Shown piece after piece: positions 9,280-21,378 of a stretch of DNA of 64,000 nt. Made by a program: the position numbers and the translations under genes. The first letter of the stretch is position 1, and every line of letters starts with the position of its first letter. The notes beneath the pieces are model-generated. The model searched no databases and was not told the origin of the DNA. It saw only the letters and a program-made list of their open reading frames with translations. The DNA lies in the NCBI GenBank assembly GCA_963971425.1, contig OZ020519.1:24096786-24160785 (forward strand), read 5' to 3'. Source of the stretch: Bryoerythrophyllum caledonicum (lineage: Eukaryota; Streptophyta; Bryopsida; Pottiales; Pottiaceae).

Positions 9280-9690
9280 TTTTTTGTTAATTAGCTGCAT
9301 TAGTTTCGCATGTGGTGGTTAAATAGGCAATACGGCATCTTCGTAGAAGAATATGTGTAATTGGCAATTGCCATACGTTATATTTTAATCAAAATTGGAT
9401 ACGTCCAAATCTTAAATTCTAAATCCGAGATTTGCATTTGTTCAAGCACAAATAACAATTGATACACTATTGATACACTAAATGTGCACAAGTGAAAGAA
9501 ATAAATTTATTATTTCTACAAAAAATGATACATAGTGTAGTAAATGGCATTTAGTGTCCGGTTATGTCACTACACTAAGTGCCTCATTTGCAATTGGTGT
9601 ATGGGTTCACTTTTAGTGTATACTACAGTAAACATAAATTTTAGTTTACCAACATAGTGTCAATAGTTAAACACTATTAACTAACTCATG
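9280..9690. other. noncoding 3' flank of K2
   Basis: AT-rich, with simple recurrences of TACACTA/TAGTGTA at about 9,460-9,670. No gene seen. Confidence 0.5.
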
Positions 9691-9812
9691 AAGGGGCGGA
9701 GACGTCCCCGCCCCTGCACTAGTAGAGGCGGAGACGTCCCCGTCCCTTTATGGGCAGGGGCGGGGACGTCCCCGCCCCCATACGGGCAGGTCATGGACGT
9801 CTCCGCCCCACC
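9691..9812. repeat. GC palindrome array downstream of K2
   Basis: Four units of GGGGCGGAGACGTCCCCGCC(CC), period about 35-40 bp, the same unit as at 3,633 and 7,361. Confidence 0.9.
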
Positions 9813-10021
9813 TCCCTCTTGCCATTAGTCCCCGATCCTACTCAAACATGACCCTCTCCTACGTGGCAGCTATGTGGTGCCAACATGGCTGTCACGTCGC
9901 CTGTTTTTTACCTAGTGGGTAAGTCAACCCTTAGTTGACTTACCCGGACGGGCGAGAGCTCTACCGGACGGGCGAATCAGACGGACGGGCGTATCGGACG
10001 TCCGTCGAGTATGACAACCCT
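9813..10021. mobile_element. E1: right terminus of the kinase/H-domain element
   Basis: Three imperfect subterminal repeats of ACCGGACGGGCG (9,949-9,990) lead to CGGACGTCCGTCGAG and the end TATGACAACCCT. The reverse complement AGGGTTGTCATACTCGACG aligns with the E2 left end TGGTTGTCAGGACGCTCGA, the E2 right end AGGGTTACCAATCCGACG and the E0 end. A palindromic AAGTCAACCCTTAGTTGACTT precedes them. The left end of E1 and its target duplication were not located. Confidence 0.6.
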
Positions 10022-10049
10022 GAGTGAGATGCACTCCCGGTTCTAGAAG

Positions 10050-10680
10050 ACTTAAAGACAGAAACTTAAGAACACTGTAGGGCTGAATTGATTTAGACAG
10101 TGCAGGTTCTTAAGAATCAGGCCTAAGTGAGTAAGTGAAGTGCTTAAGAACTAAGAGCCCGAGACTGTGTCCTTAAGAACATGGAGTCGACCGAGAATGA
10201 AGTCTTAAGAACTAGTCAGGGATCTTAAGAATTAAATGATGCAAATAAGTGTAGACCACCGTAGTCTTTAAGGAGTAAGTGGGGATATGTGAACTTAAGT
10301 GGAGACTTAAGAGCTGAAACTCCTTAAGACTTAAGTTAACTTGTGTATGATTTTTGAGACTAACCTTGTCTTAAGAACGTGATTACGTGGATTTAGTGGA
10401 CGGACGTGAAAAGTGGAGCGTTTTTGCATGAGGTAAGAATTTGAATTCTTAAAGACTGTAATTAAAGAACCAATGCAATGAGACTTAATGGAATCTTCCA
10501 TTAGCCCAGTGTGGCAAGTGTTTAAGGATTAGTGGCATAAGCACAATCTTAAAAGGACTAATGTTCCGTCTTAAGGCACGAGAGATCCTTTGGGATTAGA
10601 CTTTGTGGGTGGATCCCTTAAGAGTGATGCTAACAGCCCTAAATTCCTAAAAATAGATAGATAACCTTAAGAAGTAACTA
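10050..10680. repeat. cluster of the palindrome CTTAAG
   Basis: CTTAAG occurs 14 times: 10,065, 10,109, 10,143, 10,172, 10,204, 10,224, 10,294, 10,306, 10,323, 10,330, 10,370, 10,570, 10,617 and 10,666, often as CTTAAGAAC. Chance would give well under one per 630 bp. There is no clean period and no ORF. Confidence 0.85.
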
Positions 10681-11754
10681 AAAAGATAGCTTTAACGACA
10701 CAATTAATCCCCAATTACTTAAAACTAGGCGTATGATCATCCCCGTAACGAATCCTATGAGGTGTGGGTACACTTGGGTGTTTTCCTAGAGTGGTGAAAA
10801 ATCACTCTACAATGCTCAATTGGCATCATTATTCATTTATTTCTTTCTCAATTTTTGACTCACTAAAACTAGATAGGACAATGGAGAAATCAAAGTGTGG
10901 TATGGAGATGAATGAGGTCATCTCAAAGTTCATTAATTTGGTGATTGCTAGTAATTTTGAGGTAGAGCCAAAATGCTTTTCAAGAGCTCAAGGTTGGTTT
11001 GCATACCAATGTCACTTACAATGCAAATGAGGATTCGTTCTAGGCTCTCAAATCATTGTTAATAGGCATCTCACACGTCTTTGAGAGGATAGGGAGTTAG
11101 ATCCATATGTTCGGGTGACTAATTATTTTCTGTCTTCCAGCTTCAAGTGATATTGCTTTCAATCACACCTTCTTCAATAAATTAGTTGAAAACTAAAGTA
11201 TGTTTTGTTACAATTTGATTCATAATCTTCCCATGTCTTTTTGATATGACTATCACATGTAAACACAATATTATAATTAACTAGTGGATCCCCATTATCT
11301 CCAACAGTACTAGGGTATTATCCATTGATTTAAACATATTAGTTGAACTAAAGTTATTATGTACTAAACAAAAATAACTTAACTTAATCTAAAATTGCAA
11401 TTTAGCTAAAACTAAAAATGTAACTCAACTTACATTTAAGGAAGGGAGAAACACTCGGTCATCGTTGGATTCCCTCATCGGATATATTCCGTACTATGAT
11501 TTATTAAATTGATCATAAAAAATAGAGGTATGTATTAATGATGACATCACTCTTTATTAAATCGTAGATGATGATGTCAGCCATAATTTCTATAAATATA
11601 TATAAAAATAATTTTGAATTAAAATTTTTCTAATTTTCTAAAAATAAACCACAGTAATAGGGGCCTCTTAGTTCATTTAGTCTACAATAAACCCTTAAAA
11701 GTCTGCTCTCTTTTTCTGCTCACCGCTGTCTGCTCTCTGCTCACCGCTCACATA
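10681..11754. other. noncoding, no supported gene
   Basis: AT-rich DNA. The short ORF at 10,764-11,030 has no recognisable domain. A GATGACATCA / GATGATGTCA inverted pair lies at about 11,537-11,580. Otherwise nothing seen. Confidence 0.4.
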
Positions 11755-12307
11755 CAAGCTTTTCCCAAGACCAAGGTCTACGCGGAATAGGCAATTGCTG
11801 TAGGAGTCCATATGGGCGATGTCAAGGATTCTTGGACCTTGAACAAATATCACAAGAGGTAACAAAATTCTTCACATCTTTTTACATTTGGGGCCACCAA
11901 AAATTTATGGAAAGAAGTTCGAAAGTCTTGTTGTATCCAAAATGACCCGCAGCTAGAAGTCATGACAGGATTGATGAACGCAAAGTCGTGTCAGACCTTT
12001 AGGGATAAATAGACGTTCTTCAAAATATAAAAGATCTCCCTCTGGATCTTAAATTTGTTGTCTTTACCGAGGCAACGCTTGATGTCAATGTTTGCGATGC
12101 GTACTTGGTTGAGGAAGTCAACATCGATAGTTGTTGGTACAACAATAGTGCAAAGGCAAAATAATTCCAGCTTCAACAGAGTTATACACTGTTGATCAAA
12201 TGTTGCTTTTTCAGCCTTGAGCGCAGGATACGATGTCCTCAATAATGCATCGAATAGTCCTTGTTGCTTCCCCGGTTGATAGGTGATGACAAAGTCTAAT
12301 CGTTGTA
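11755..12307 (-). pseudogene. gypsy integrase N-terminal remnant
   Basis: The RNase H-to-integrase linker RLDFVITYQPGKQQGLFDAL is followed by 60-80 residues of spacer and, after frameshifts, an HHCC-like zone (HDFLAAGHFGY) and PYGLL..PIPRRPWSWEK, typical of gypsy integrases. The DDE core is missing because the copy ends at about 11,755. Confidence 0.7.
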
Positions 12308-12758
12308 CAGTCGACCCTCTTTAAATGATACCTCTATAAGTGTTATTCCTCGATAAATGTTATGAAAAATCTTGCTCCCGAAAAATTAACACTACTAAGT
12401 GTTATGTGTTAACACATTCTCCGCTCCCTCCTTTGTTAATTTCACCTCTATAAATGTTAAAGTTGGTAAAATTGGAGAAAATATGGAGTAGTAAATAAAA
12501 GCAAGGCTAGTAAAATGTAATACAAGGTAGTAAAATTGGCCAAGTACGATGCAAATTAGGGTTTATGGTGATTATTTAGGATGAAAATGTCATGATGGAT
12601 AAAAAAATGAATGTAAACTATATTGGTGGATGAAAATTTGATGAAAAATGGATGGAAAATGGCTCAAAAATTAGGTCAGAACTCAATATGTGTTATACCT
12701 CGATAAGTGTTATGTTTTTGGCCGCTCCCGACCATTAACATTTAAAGAGGGTCGACTG
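12308..12758. mobile_element. Tigger/pogo-like MITE (451 bp) in gypsy pol
   Basis: Terminal inverted repeats CAGTCGACCCTCTTTAAATG and its complement are flanked by TA at 12,306-12,307 and 12,759-12,760. Internal CCTCGATAAGTGTTAT motifs match the larger Tigger derivative at 36,079-37,247. No ORF. It interrupts gypsy pol between NMSL and RLDF at a TA target. Confidence 0.9.
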
Positions 12759-12785
12759 TAGTGACATATTCCATTGAGCTTGACG

Positions 12786-13979
12786 TCAATTCAAAACCGG
12801 AGATGACTTGAAATACTCCAAGTTCTTGTGATCTATATATACAGTCACACGATGCACAGCTCCTTCAAGGAAGTGACGCCGCTCTTGAAATGAATCCACG
12901 ATAGCTAGAAGTTCCTTGTCGTGGATCTTATAATTAATCTCGACAGCAAAAAACTTCCGAGAGTAGAACGCAATTGGATGGAGCTTTCCATCTTCACCTA
13001 TTTGCGAAAGTACAACTCCTAGAGCAAAATCCGAGGCATCAGTTTCCAAATAGAATTCCTTCGTAAAATCCGGGTGTACCAAGATTGACGCGGTAATAAA
13101 CGCCGTCTTAAGATCTTCAAATGCCTTTTGAACTAAAAGGCCCCAATCAAGCTTGTCCTTACATATTAACTCACTGAGTGGAGTAGCCACTTGTGAATAA
13201 TTCTTGATGAAGATCCAATAGAAGTTAGCTAAGCCAAGAAAACATTGTACATCTCTAATTGTCTTTGGAACTTCCTACAACGCGAAAGCTTCCACCTTCT
13301 TTGGGTCCATCTTTAGGCCTTCTGTAGTTGCGATGAATCCCAAAAACTCCATCTCAGTTTGATGAAATAAACACTTCTCCGGTTTGGCATAGAGTACTTG
13401 TTCTCGCAACTTTTGAAGGACCAGTCGAACGTGCTTCTCATGGTTTTCTTCGTTCTTGGAAAATATTAAAATATCATCTAATTTGATAACAACAAACTCG
13501 TCGAGGTGCTCCCGAAAGATGTCATTCATCATGTGCTGAAAGACTGCAAGAGCATTCGTAAGGCCAAAAGGCATAACATTGTACTCAAAATAGGCATATC
13601 TTGTACGAAAATTTGTCTTCCGTTTGTCTCCTTCCTTGATTCAAACAAGGTTGTAAGCTCTACGTAGGTCGATCTTGGTAAAGACCTTTGCACTTCCAAG
13701 TTGTTCTAAAAGTTCAGATATCAAAGGCAATGGATAGCAATTATTTTTTGTCACCTTGTTGAGACCTCTATAATCCAAGCACATTCGTAATGAGCCATCT
13801 TTGTTTTTGACAAATAGAATGGGCATTCCAGCTGGTGACTTGGAGTAACGAATGAAGTTTTTGGCTAGATTCTCGCCAAGATACTTTCTTAATTCCGCCA
13901 ACTCCGTTTGCGATAGGTTGTAGATTGGGCCATGTGAACTAAATAAAACCCCCTCTAATGGGAAGTCTATTTTAAACAC
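12786..13979 (-). pseudogene. gypsy reverse transcriptase / RNase H
   Basis: The RT fingers and palm are present ([44 protein letters not shown]), with LDDILIF standing for the YxDD core (V-I-K-L-D-D), then ECLF-like and FLGF motifs. RNase H follows (YLETDASDFALGVVLSQ, KELLAI, DHKNLEY). Stops occur at about 13,640 and 13,275, so three open pieces remain. Not functional as it stands. Confidence 0.9.
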
Positions 13980-15934
13980 AAGGTCCTACTTTAAGGACTC
14001 AACCCTTGTACAACCCGCATCCCAGCCCATACATGCATGCATCACAATAGGGTGAAGGGGGGGTTCACCACATGGTTAAGTGCGAGTTGTTCAACATGGG
14101 TGAATTGGGGACGATTCTGCCTTCGCCTTATGGCTTGACTTCAAAAGCCTATATCTTTTGCCGTATGGCTCTTAAATTCAATGTTTTTGTCTTTAAAAGG
14201 ATCAACAAGTTTTTACCTAACCACATATATAATTACGTTCATTGTTGTTCATGCACACCGATTCACAACACCATACACCACACATACACATGCACTACTG
14301 GGTTGCTCATGGACTGAATGTCATGCGATATCAAGTTCACATTTTTTTTAGGTTTAAGAAACCCTAATTTTGTCCAAATTTTAGCAGCGCTTCCGCATGG
14401 AAGTTAAGACTGGAAACTTTTTTTGTCCTCCGCTCATGCATGCAACGATTACAACGTAATTCCACACCAACAAGTCAAGAGATCAACAGGGTTGGATGAA
14501 GGGGGAGCTCCCTGATCAGAAGCCGCAATCTTTCCCTCTAGCTCGCGACCTTTGTAGCTTGTCCACGGCGCTCTCGGCGGTCTTCTGCTCTCGGCGATCT
14601 TCTGCTCTCGGCGATCTTCTGCTCTTGGTGATCTTCGCAGCTCAAGGCGATCTTCTGCTCTTGGTGATCTTCACAGCTCAAGGCGATCTTCTGCTCTTCG
14701 TGATCTCCACTCTCTTGCTCGTGACCCTCACCCTCTCGCTCGGCGATCTTCTCAGCTCACGACGATCTTCTGCTCTGGGTAATCTCCACGCTCTTGCTCG
14801 CGATCTTCACCCTCTGGCTCGGCGATCTTCACAGCTCACGGTGATCTTCTGCTCTTGGCGATCTTCACAACTCACGGCGAACTTCTGCTCTTGGCGATCT
14901 TCACAGCTCACGACGAATTCAGTCTCTTCCTCTCGCATGTCTACGCACGAGTCTCTTCCTCTTGCATGCCCATGCACAAGTCTCTTCTAGCCGGGGCTTC
15001 CAGCTTTCTTTTCTTGCACACTCCGTATCCGAGTCTATACACCCTATAGCCGGGGCTTCCGGCTCCTGTTCCTCTCTCTCACATCCGATCTCGTCCCCCA
15101 CTTGCACAATGACTGCGCTCACTCTCTGGGAGTGACCCCCCGGAACTCTCCTGCTCCCCATCGTATTCCTCGTTGTTCCCTTGCCATTCCTTTGCAGGGT
15201 ACCACCTCAGCCGCCACCTTGGCTGCCACATTGGCTGCCAACTCCTAAAAACTTGACCTAACATGCCAATTCCTTCCTAGCCACCCTTGCAACAACTAAG
15301 GAGGTGCCTCTGCTATTCTAAGAACACTTCCTCTTGCAATTTTAATCCTTCGTCACAAGGCGTACACATGGGCCTCAAATAATTGAGGCCACTTTATCTA
15401 ATTCCAAGGCCTAATTCTTTCTAAGTCTACCTAACTTCTTGTCACCAATTGCATGTGACTACCTTAATTAAATAGTGATTTGGTGGAGGCTTTTGGTTCA
15501 AGCCTTTTAACCTTTTCCTTGATTAATTTTTGTTAGGCTTTAAGCCTAATTCTTTTTTCCCTTTTCCTTCATCATGATTTTCTCTTTTCTTTCTTTATCA
15601 CCCCTTTTGATTGTGTTAAAAACATTGGGATTTACTTGTGGCCCTTCTAATGGTTGAGAAGGTTTTTATTTTTATTTCCTTCTTATTTTTTCCTCTTCAT
15701 CATTTTTTTAGTTTATTTATAATCCTTGTTTATTTTTTTGGTTAACCACATAAAAATCATTAATTTCCATACTATGACTTCTAAATTGAGAATTGATAGT
15801 TTGAGAGGCCAATTGGCCACTTAAGCAACAAATCACGAGTTAATTTAAACTCTTAACCCAATTCACTACTTCATATTATTAAATTGTGAGTTGTTTAACC
15901 CTTTTGACACCGTGAGCCGATTTCGGGGCTCACA
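13933..15934. mobile_element. solo LTR or LTR-like insertion (2,002 bp) with 5-bp target duplication
   Basis: Starts TGTGAACT and ends GGGGCTCACA, i.e. TG...CA with TGTGA/TCACA inverted ends. It is flanked on both sides by GGCCA (13,928-13,932 and 15,935-15,939). The gypsy frame reads PPFG before it and GPIYNLSQ after it, which proves insertion into pol. No internal reverse transcriptase and no second LTR was seen, so a solo LTR is the best call. One end also forms a CGTGAGCCGATTTCGGGGCT-type hairpin. Confidence 0.8.
14560..14935. repeat. CGATCTTCTGCTC minisatellite inside the solo LTR
   Basis: More than a dozen imperfect units of (CTCGG)CGATCTTCTGCTC and CGATCTTCACAGCTCA. The ORF across it is low-complexity and is not a gene. 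Confidence 0.88.
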
Positions 15935-15939
15935 GGCCA

Positions 15940-16530
15940 AAGGGAGGTCGCGCTCCTTCCAAGTCAACTGCACAATCGTATGGACGGTGCTCCAGTAGTA
16001 TGTCGGCATTCTTTTTTCAAAATACATTGTCAAAATCCTTATACTGCTTCGGAATACTGGGTGCTAAGCTCTTCTCTTTGCTAATTGGCGCCGCATAGAT
16101 GACAAATGGTTTGCCTTCCTTAGACGATCGATTTCTTCATTTTTGGTAGTCTAGCTCGTTTACTAACATGTTTCCTAACAGGTTTGTTGTCTAAATGTTC
16201 TAGGGGAAAAGTCATCTTTTGCAACTTCGAGTCTATATATGGGTTGTAATTTTCTAACCAAGAAAGACCAAGAATGACAGGGTTTGATGGGGTCTTAATG
16301 ACATTGAAGATAATTTTGCTACTATGGCCTTCAAATGTCACTTCAAACCCATTATTTCATGGATATCGTTGCATGAAGACAAAGGTCGTCCATCTATCAC
16401 TTCTTCATTGATGGGTTGAGGTTTCTGAACTAGAGGAAATTTGTGACTTTTGACAAATTCTTCATCCAGAAAACATTGAACAGATGCTCTTGAATCTAGT
16501 AGAGCGGCGGTTTTGAATTTCTGAAGACTT
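15940..16530 (-). pseudogene. gypsy protease and protease-RT linker
   Basis: The retropepsin-like stretch ALLDSRASVQCFLDEEFV replaces the active-site DSG with DSR. It is followed by the gypsy C-terminal protease signature VILGLSWLENYNP and by linker remnants up to EHRPYDCAVDL. The missing Gly and the stop near 16,338 mean it is inactive. Confidence 0.8.
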
Positions 16531-17616
16531 AAAAATAAGAAAATTGTACAACAAGGTGCAGGCTGAGCTAAAAAAGAGGAACCTAAATGTTGTTGTGAAA
16601 TTGAATTGTGGAGCGGCACGGTTCATATTGTGGCTAGGCATCTTTGTTTTCTTGGACTATGGCAGCTGTGGTCTTGATGATATGTTGATTTGGATCCTTT
16701 GGGCAGTTGGGGACTCTGTAACATCCTTTGCCGCAATACACGCATAGTCCGTCCTCCATCCGACGCTTCTTCTCTTCTGGAGTATGATGTTTGATACGTA
16801 GTGAGTCGATTTGCATATCTACAACCTCTGAACAAGAACTCGGACTGCTCGCTGACATAGATGAGGTCTGTCGGATTGTCTGCTCCCTTAATGGAGTCTA
16901 GGAGCTCTGGTCCTGGCAACATTGAAGAGTCGGTTGTCGTAGTTGACCACTTGACTAATTGCCTCATTGAGCGTTTGTAGGTCAGGAAGTGACAACAACA
17001 AATCCATCACGATATCCTTCAAGCTCCAATAGAATTGACTCATAAGTGTTGCTTCATCCCAGTTGATGTCGCATGCAAGTTCTGTAAAGTCTAAGGCGTA
17101 AATTGATGCAAAACGTGTTCCTTGCCTTAGAGACCGAATCTTTGTTGTTTCCCAACTAGCCTTGTCATGTTCTCCAAATGCTTCGGCAAAGGCTTCCAGA
17201 AAAGTGTCGAAGTTGGTCAAGATGGATCAACCTTTCTCAAACAAGGGAGCAAACCATGATAAAGCTTGTCCCGTAAGCAATGTCCCAATCAATCCAACTT
17301 GTGATTCTTCTGTTGGGTAGCGCTTCAATTAGAAGGCAATTATCAATCGAATTTGATTGATAAATCCTCAAAACTTGGAACGTGTGCCATCGAATTTATT
17401 AGCCAGGCTTACGCGAGGTTCCTTCCGTTGTAGTGGTGGATCTTGTTGAATCACAGGCAGAGCTCTTCCCTTTGGGGTGGCGGGAGATTGATGTTGAAGG
17501 CCACCAATGACTCCTTCACTTGTGGTTCAGACCGATAACGTGTTGATAGCATTAAGAATAGCCTCTAACTTAGCCTTGGCGGATTTAGGCATAATAAAGT
17601 ATTGAGTCTCAGCCAT
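16531..17616 (-). pseudogene. gypsy gag with damaged zinc knuckle
   Basis: The best start ATG is at 17,616 (MAETQYFIMPK). Gag core pieces ESQVGLIGTLLTGQALSWFA and FDTFLEAFAEAFGEHDK follow, then a CCHC-like knuckle CVYCGKGCYRVPNC in which the His position is Tyr. Several stops interrupt the frame. Confidence 0.8.
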
Positions 17617-17888
17617 AAGTAAAAAATGAGAATAATTGAAATTAAAATCTTGGCTCAATAGAGGATAAATTGCAACCATTAAGCCTTCAAACCTTCAGGG
17701 AGAGGGGTTATCTGCTGCTCTCACAAGAAGAACAAGACTCAAATGTTGTGACAAAATGAGATATCAGATTAGAGAGGATAAACCGCAAGCTCTAAAATTG
17801 CTAGTCCACCTTCAAAAAAGAGGGGGTAAATCGCAACCTCAAGAAGGGCCCTAACTATGATACTCAAATGACAATAGTCTCGACAAAG

Positions 17889-18184
17889 TGTCAGGGACAC
17901 AATAATACTAAACAAGAGCTCTACTAACTAGAAATGGTTTCAAGAGGAAAACTGATATGAACTTGGATTAACAAGATGAGTACACGAAAACAACAAGAGG
18001 GACAAGCAATGGCTCTAGGAGATGCGTCGTCAAGAATGAAGAACTCTTCAGTCTCAACCCTTATATATATCCTAATCTAAAGTAAAAGGGAAGAAATCAA
18101 AAACTAAAGTAAAAGAAGTTCTAATGTAAAAGGAACTCTAAAGTAAAAATAATATAGAAAGTTTCAAAGGTTATGTCCCTAACA
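17889..18184 (-). repeat. gypsy 5' LTR (296 bp)
   Basis: On the minus strand it starts TGTTAGGGACATAAC and ends GTGTCCCTGACA, giving TG...CA with TGTTAGGGACA/TGTCCCTGACA inverted ends. A weak initiator-Met-type primer-binding trace (GTATCATAG) lies about 30 bp inside. The partner LTR is absent. Confidence 0.75.
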
Positions 18185-18269
18185 ACATAAGGGTTGTGCT
18201 CTTGAAACATGTTTTGGAACAACTCCATTGTATTGCGGTCAAAATACTAAAAAATTCTCATCCAACCAT

Positions 18270-18800
18270 CTAGGGCGGCGTAGTATTCCGTAATATATAA
18301 CTGCGCAAACTTGTAATTCTCTGTATTTGTAGGCAAAAGGTTGTCTGTAGGCAAAAGGTTGTCAATTCTATGATACAACGGTCCTTGTAGTTGGAAGGTG
18401 TAGTTCCACCTCGGGCAAAGCCTTGATCAATATTGGCTCCCAGAGATGTGAATGTCAAACCGATGTTATTCATCTGGATTGATTCTATGAAGCTCCTTGC
18501 TAATCATGTGTCTTCTATCGGCAAAAGCCGCAATGATTGAGGAGGCGCAACTAGTGCCTGAAGCTCAACTTTTCTATAATTACAACACATACTGAAAGTG
18601 GATTGATTTGTGAACTTCTCAAGGTGATGTGTTTTTCCAACCAATGCAATGCGCGATAGGCGCCACAATGGAATGGAGCGATATTGGTGTTTTTGCATAC
18701 AATGGCATTCATTAACTTCAAAAGGCCCAATGTCTCCTCGGGAAACATTTTGAATTTGGGTAGGATACCACGTTGTCAAATTTAGGTACCATCTTGGCAT
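18270..18800 (-). pseudogene. Helitron Rep/helicase N-terminal fragment
   Basis: Across two frames the minus strand gives the Helitron upstream signature: CGAYRALHWLE, NPLS..CC, VELQALVAPPQSLRLL, then a helitron-like N block NNIGLTFTSLGANIDQGF. The tail has an 18-bp tandem duplication (GTAGGCAAAAGGTTGTC twice). Rep HUH and helicase motifs are missing, so this is a relic next to the gypsy LTR. Confidence 0.7.
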
Positions 18801-20447
18801 GATTTTCTAAGATTTTTTCTTGAATGGGCAACTTTTTACTAGCTTCCATAGACACAATTTTTGTAGAACCGGACTTATAGTTCAAAAATTACGATTCTTT
18901 ATATGTAACATATACAAATAGTGCAGCAATTTAGTGACATGTAACAAATAGAAATTCGAGTTTTTGTCCATAATTTAAATTTTTAAAATGGAAATCTTTG
19001 CATCTATTGTACGGATTTTCAAATTTCAAAAATATGGAAAAAATATGATATATGCAAAACTTGACATGTGTTATTGATTCTTAGCACATAGTTGCATTGC
19101 AGGATTTTTGGAGTTTAACCTTTTAGTGCCTACGAGACCCAAAATGGAACTTTGGAAGCGTCAGAGCTCAATTTGCATGAAATTCAAGAGGAATACGGTT
19201 GTGAAATTTGAAGTTCAAATTTGCGCACACGTTACACTCTACAAAAAAATTACACGTACACTCTACAAAAATGAGATCATGATTTGGAGTTATAGAACTC
19301 ATCGGAAAGTTGGGTATACAACACAATATACTTCAAATACACTAAAATACAATGAATACCATGGCACAAACTATGTTGTATATCACATACATGCAATGTG
19401 ATTTTGGTCTTAAGTTTTGATTGAAATTTGACTTTAAGAGATTCTTCATTGTTCTGTGATTGTCAGTCTCTCTCATTGCATACAAAACTTCCATTTTAAT
19501 TCGTATAAGTTTGGAACGCTTTTGTATATCAAGAAGATAAAAGGAAACAAATAATCAATTATCATGTGTAAATGTTTTTTTCACATGTGATATGTCAATG
19601 CAAAGCTATCGGCCTAGTGCCTATGTGGATCTCTTTTGTTCAAAATACCAAAAATTCTTGCAAGAATCTATGGATGGATAAAGTAGTATACCCTCCAAAG
19701 TCCACAATTTTCACCACCAATATACGGTAACTTTAAACACTATAATCTATTCCATCAACTGCTAGATAAAGTAGATCCCAAATTTTAGGTCATGGTTTGA
19801 GTTCAAATTAGTTAGGTTGGATACTAAAACTAGGCATTAAATTTCCATCAACGTTAGTTCGAAGAAAAAATCAGCACATACCTTGGTTTTGGAGAAACAT
19901 GACTTGGGCACACAAGGATTAACCCCTATCTCAACATTTTGACTTGTTTGTGAAAAGATTCAATATTATTGGTGATGTGAGCGATTAGCAGACCACACTG
20001 CTACCGCATCCACAATTGAGGAGTAGAGCCATTGTGAGTGGTATTGACCATGTTTCTAGCTTTTGTCTTTTTTTGTTCTTGGATTTGTTGTGTTTTGCAG
20101 ATAAGTGGATTCAATTTGACATTTCAATTTTATTAGTTTGATGATATATTCGCCAAATAATTCATTAAATTGGAAAGAATATTAAGCAATTTCCGGCAAG
20201 AAATCACATTTTCTATATTTAGATTTTATTTTTTAACGGCCAAAGCTCCTTGACCCAAAGACCTTGAAGCTCCACTTTTGATTTCTCATGCACATTCTTC
20301 TAAAGTTCAAGGCTTTTCCAAGCCCCATTCACATTGGACATCATTCTTCTAAAGTGATGTCCTCCATGGCCGCGAAATTTATATATGAATATTTTTCTCA
20401 ATTTCAACACTTTTGCTTAACAGTTTTCCAAAAGATTTGGCATGCCT
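18801..20447. other. noncoding, no supported gene
   Basis: AT-rich. The 97-codon ORF at 19,108 has no recognisable domain. Nothing else seen. Confidence 0.4.
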
Positions 20448-20591
20448 TCTTGGAATTAATTTAAACCAAACCTGATCCTAACCTCTTGGAATTAATTTAA
20501 ACCAAACCTGATCCTATCCTCTTGGAATTAATTTAAACCAAACCTGATCCTAACCTCTTGGAAATAATTTAAACCAAACCTAACCCGAACC
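20448..20591. repeat. 36-bp tandem repeat, four copies
   Basis: Unit CTTGGAATTAATTTAAACCA..AACCTGATCCTAACCT, three near-identical copies and one diverged. Confidence 0.95.
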
Positions 20592-21378
20592 TCTTTCCTA
20601 TGACCCTACACAACGGTCAGTTTTGAACTTAAGTACTTCAAAATGGAGAAGATTCAAGAGAATTGTGTAGGTGATACGCATATAATGCCTAGGTGATATC
20701 AATTGGTACCCAAACCACTACAATCTAGAAAAATAATTATTTCAAGAGGTAGTGTCCACAAGTGACCACTTCGTACAATACCCCACTTTGTGAACACCCA
20801 TAATCCAATGACAAAACCCTATCCACGGTGAACACCCCTATACTATATAATTCGAGCACATGAAACCCTGGTGGTAGAGTCCATCAGCTCGTCTAAGGAT
20901 TTCTTGATAGAAGCTGTATTATTAGAGTGAAAACTCTGGAAAGACATTGAGAACGTAATAGATAACAAGAAAACATCTTAGGAACCAGAAAATGGTTTTC
21001 TTGGACTGAAAGGAGATCCCGTTCAAAAAACCGCTCCGCATTCTAAGGCTAAAAACTCATAAGTTAGGAGCATTTCCATGTTGAAGTAGCAAAACTTGAA
21101 ATATATTGATTCGTTAATGATTTCTTTGTCCCTGGAGTCAATCGAACAGTTGCATTAGCCCTTGTCAATGCAGCAAATTTCACTTCATTGATGCATATTT
21201 AAAAACGTAGTCTCCGTATGACGTTGAGAACAGAAAAAAGTTACTATAATATGTGGTCCTATAACCAATATGAGTTACATCGATTGGTTCAAACTCAAAT
21301 GTCCAAGGCTAACACCATTTGCATGTGTAGACTCAACAGGTATAGTAACTGTAACATTAACAACCAATAACCTAACTT
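20592..21378. other. noncoding
   Basis: No supported gene or repeat. Confidence 0.4.

Larger units (their letters stand above)
11755..18184 (-). mobile_element. Ty3/gypsy retrotransposon, decayed, 3' LTR missing
   Basis: On the minus strand the order is LTR (17,889-18,184), gag with zinc knuckle, protease, reverse transcriptase, RNase H and integrase remnants: the Ty3/gypsy order. The copy has many stops and frameshifts, lacks the 3' LTR and the end of integrase, and is interrupted by an LTR-like insertion (13,933-15,934) and a MITE (12,308-12,758). Both insertions fall inside pol, and coding resumes cleanly on each side, which fixes the order of events: gypsy first, the insertions later. 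Confidence 0.9.

Noticed and set aside
3633-9812. CRISPR-like array from regularly spaced GC palindromes
   Set aside because: Units are directly palindromic with short, near-identical linkers, no unique spacers and no cas genes, in a eukaryotic sequence.
14496-14990. 164-codon ORF
   Set aside because: It is the CGATCTTCTGCTC minisatellite within the solo LTR.
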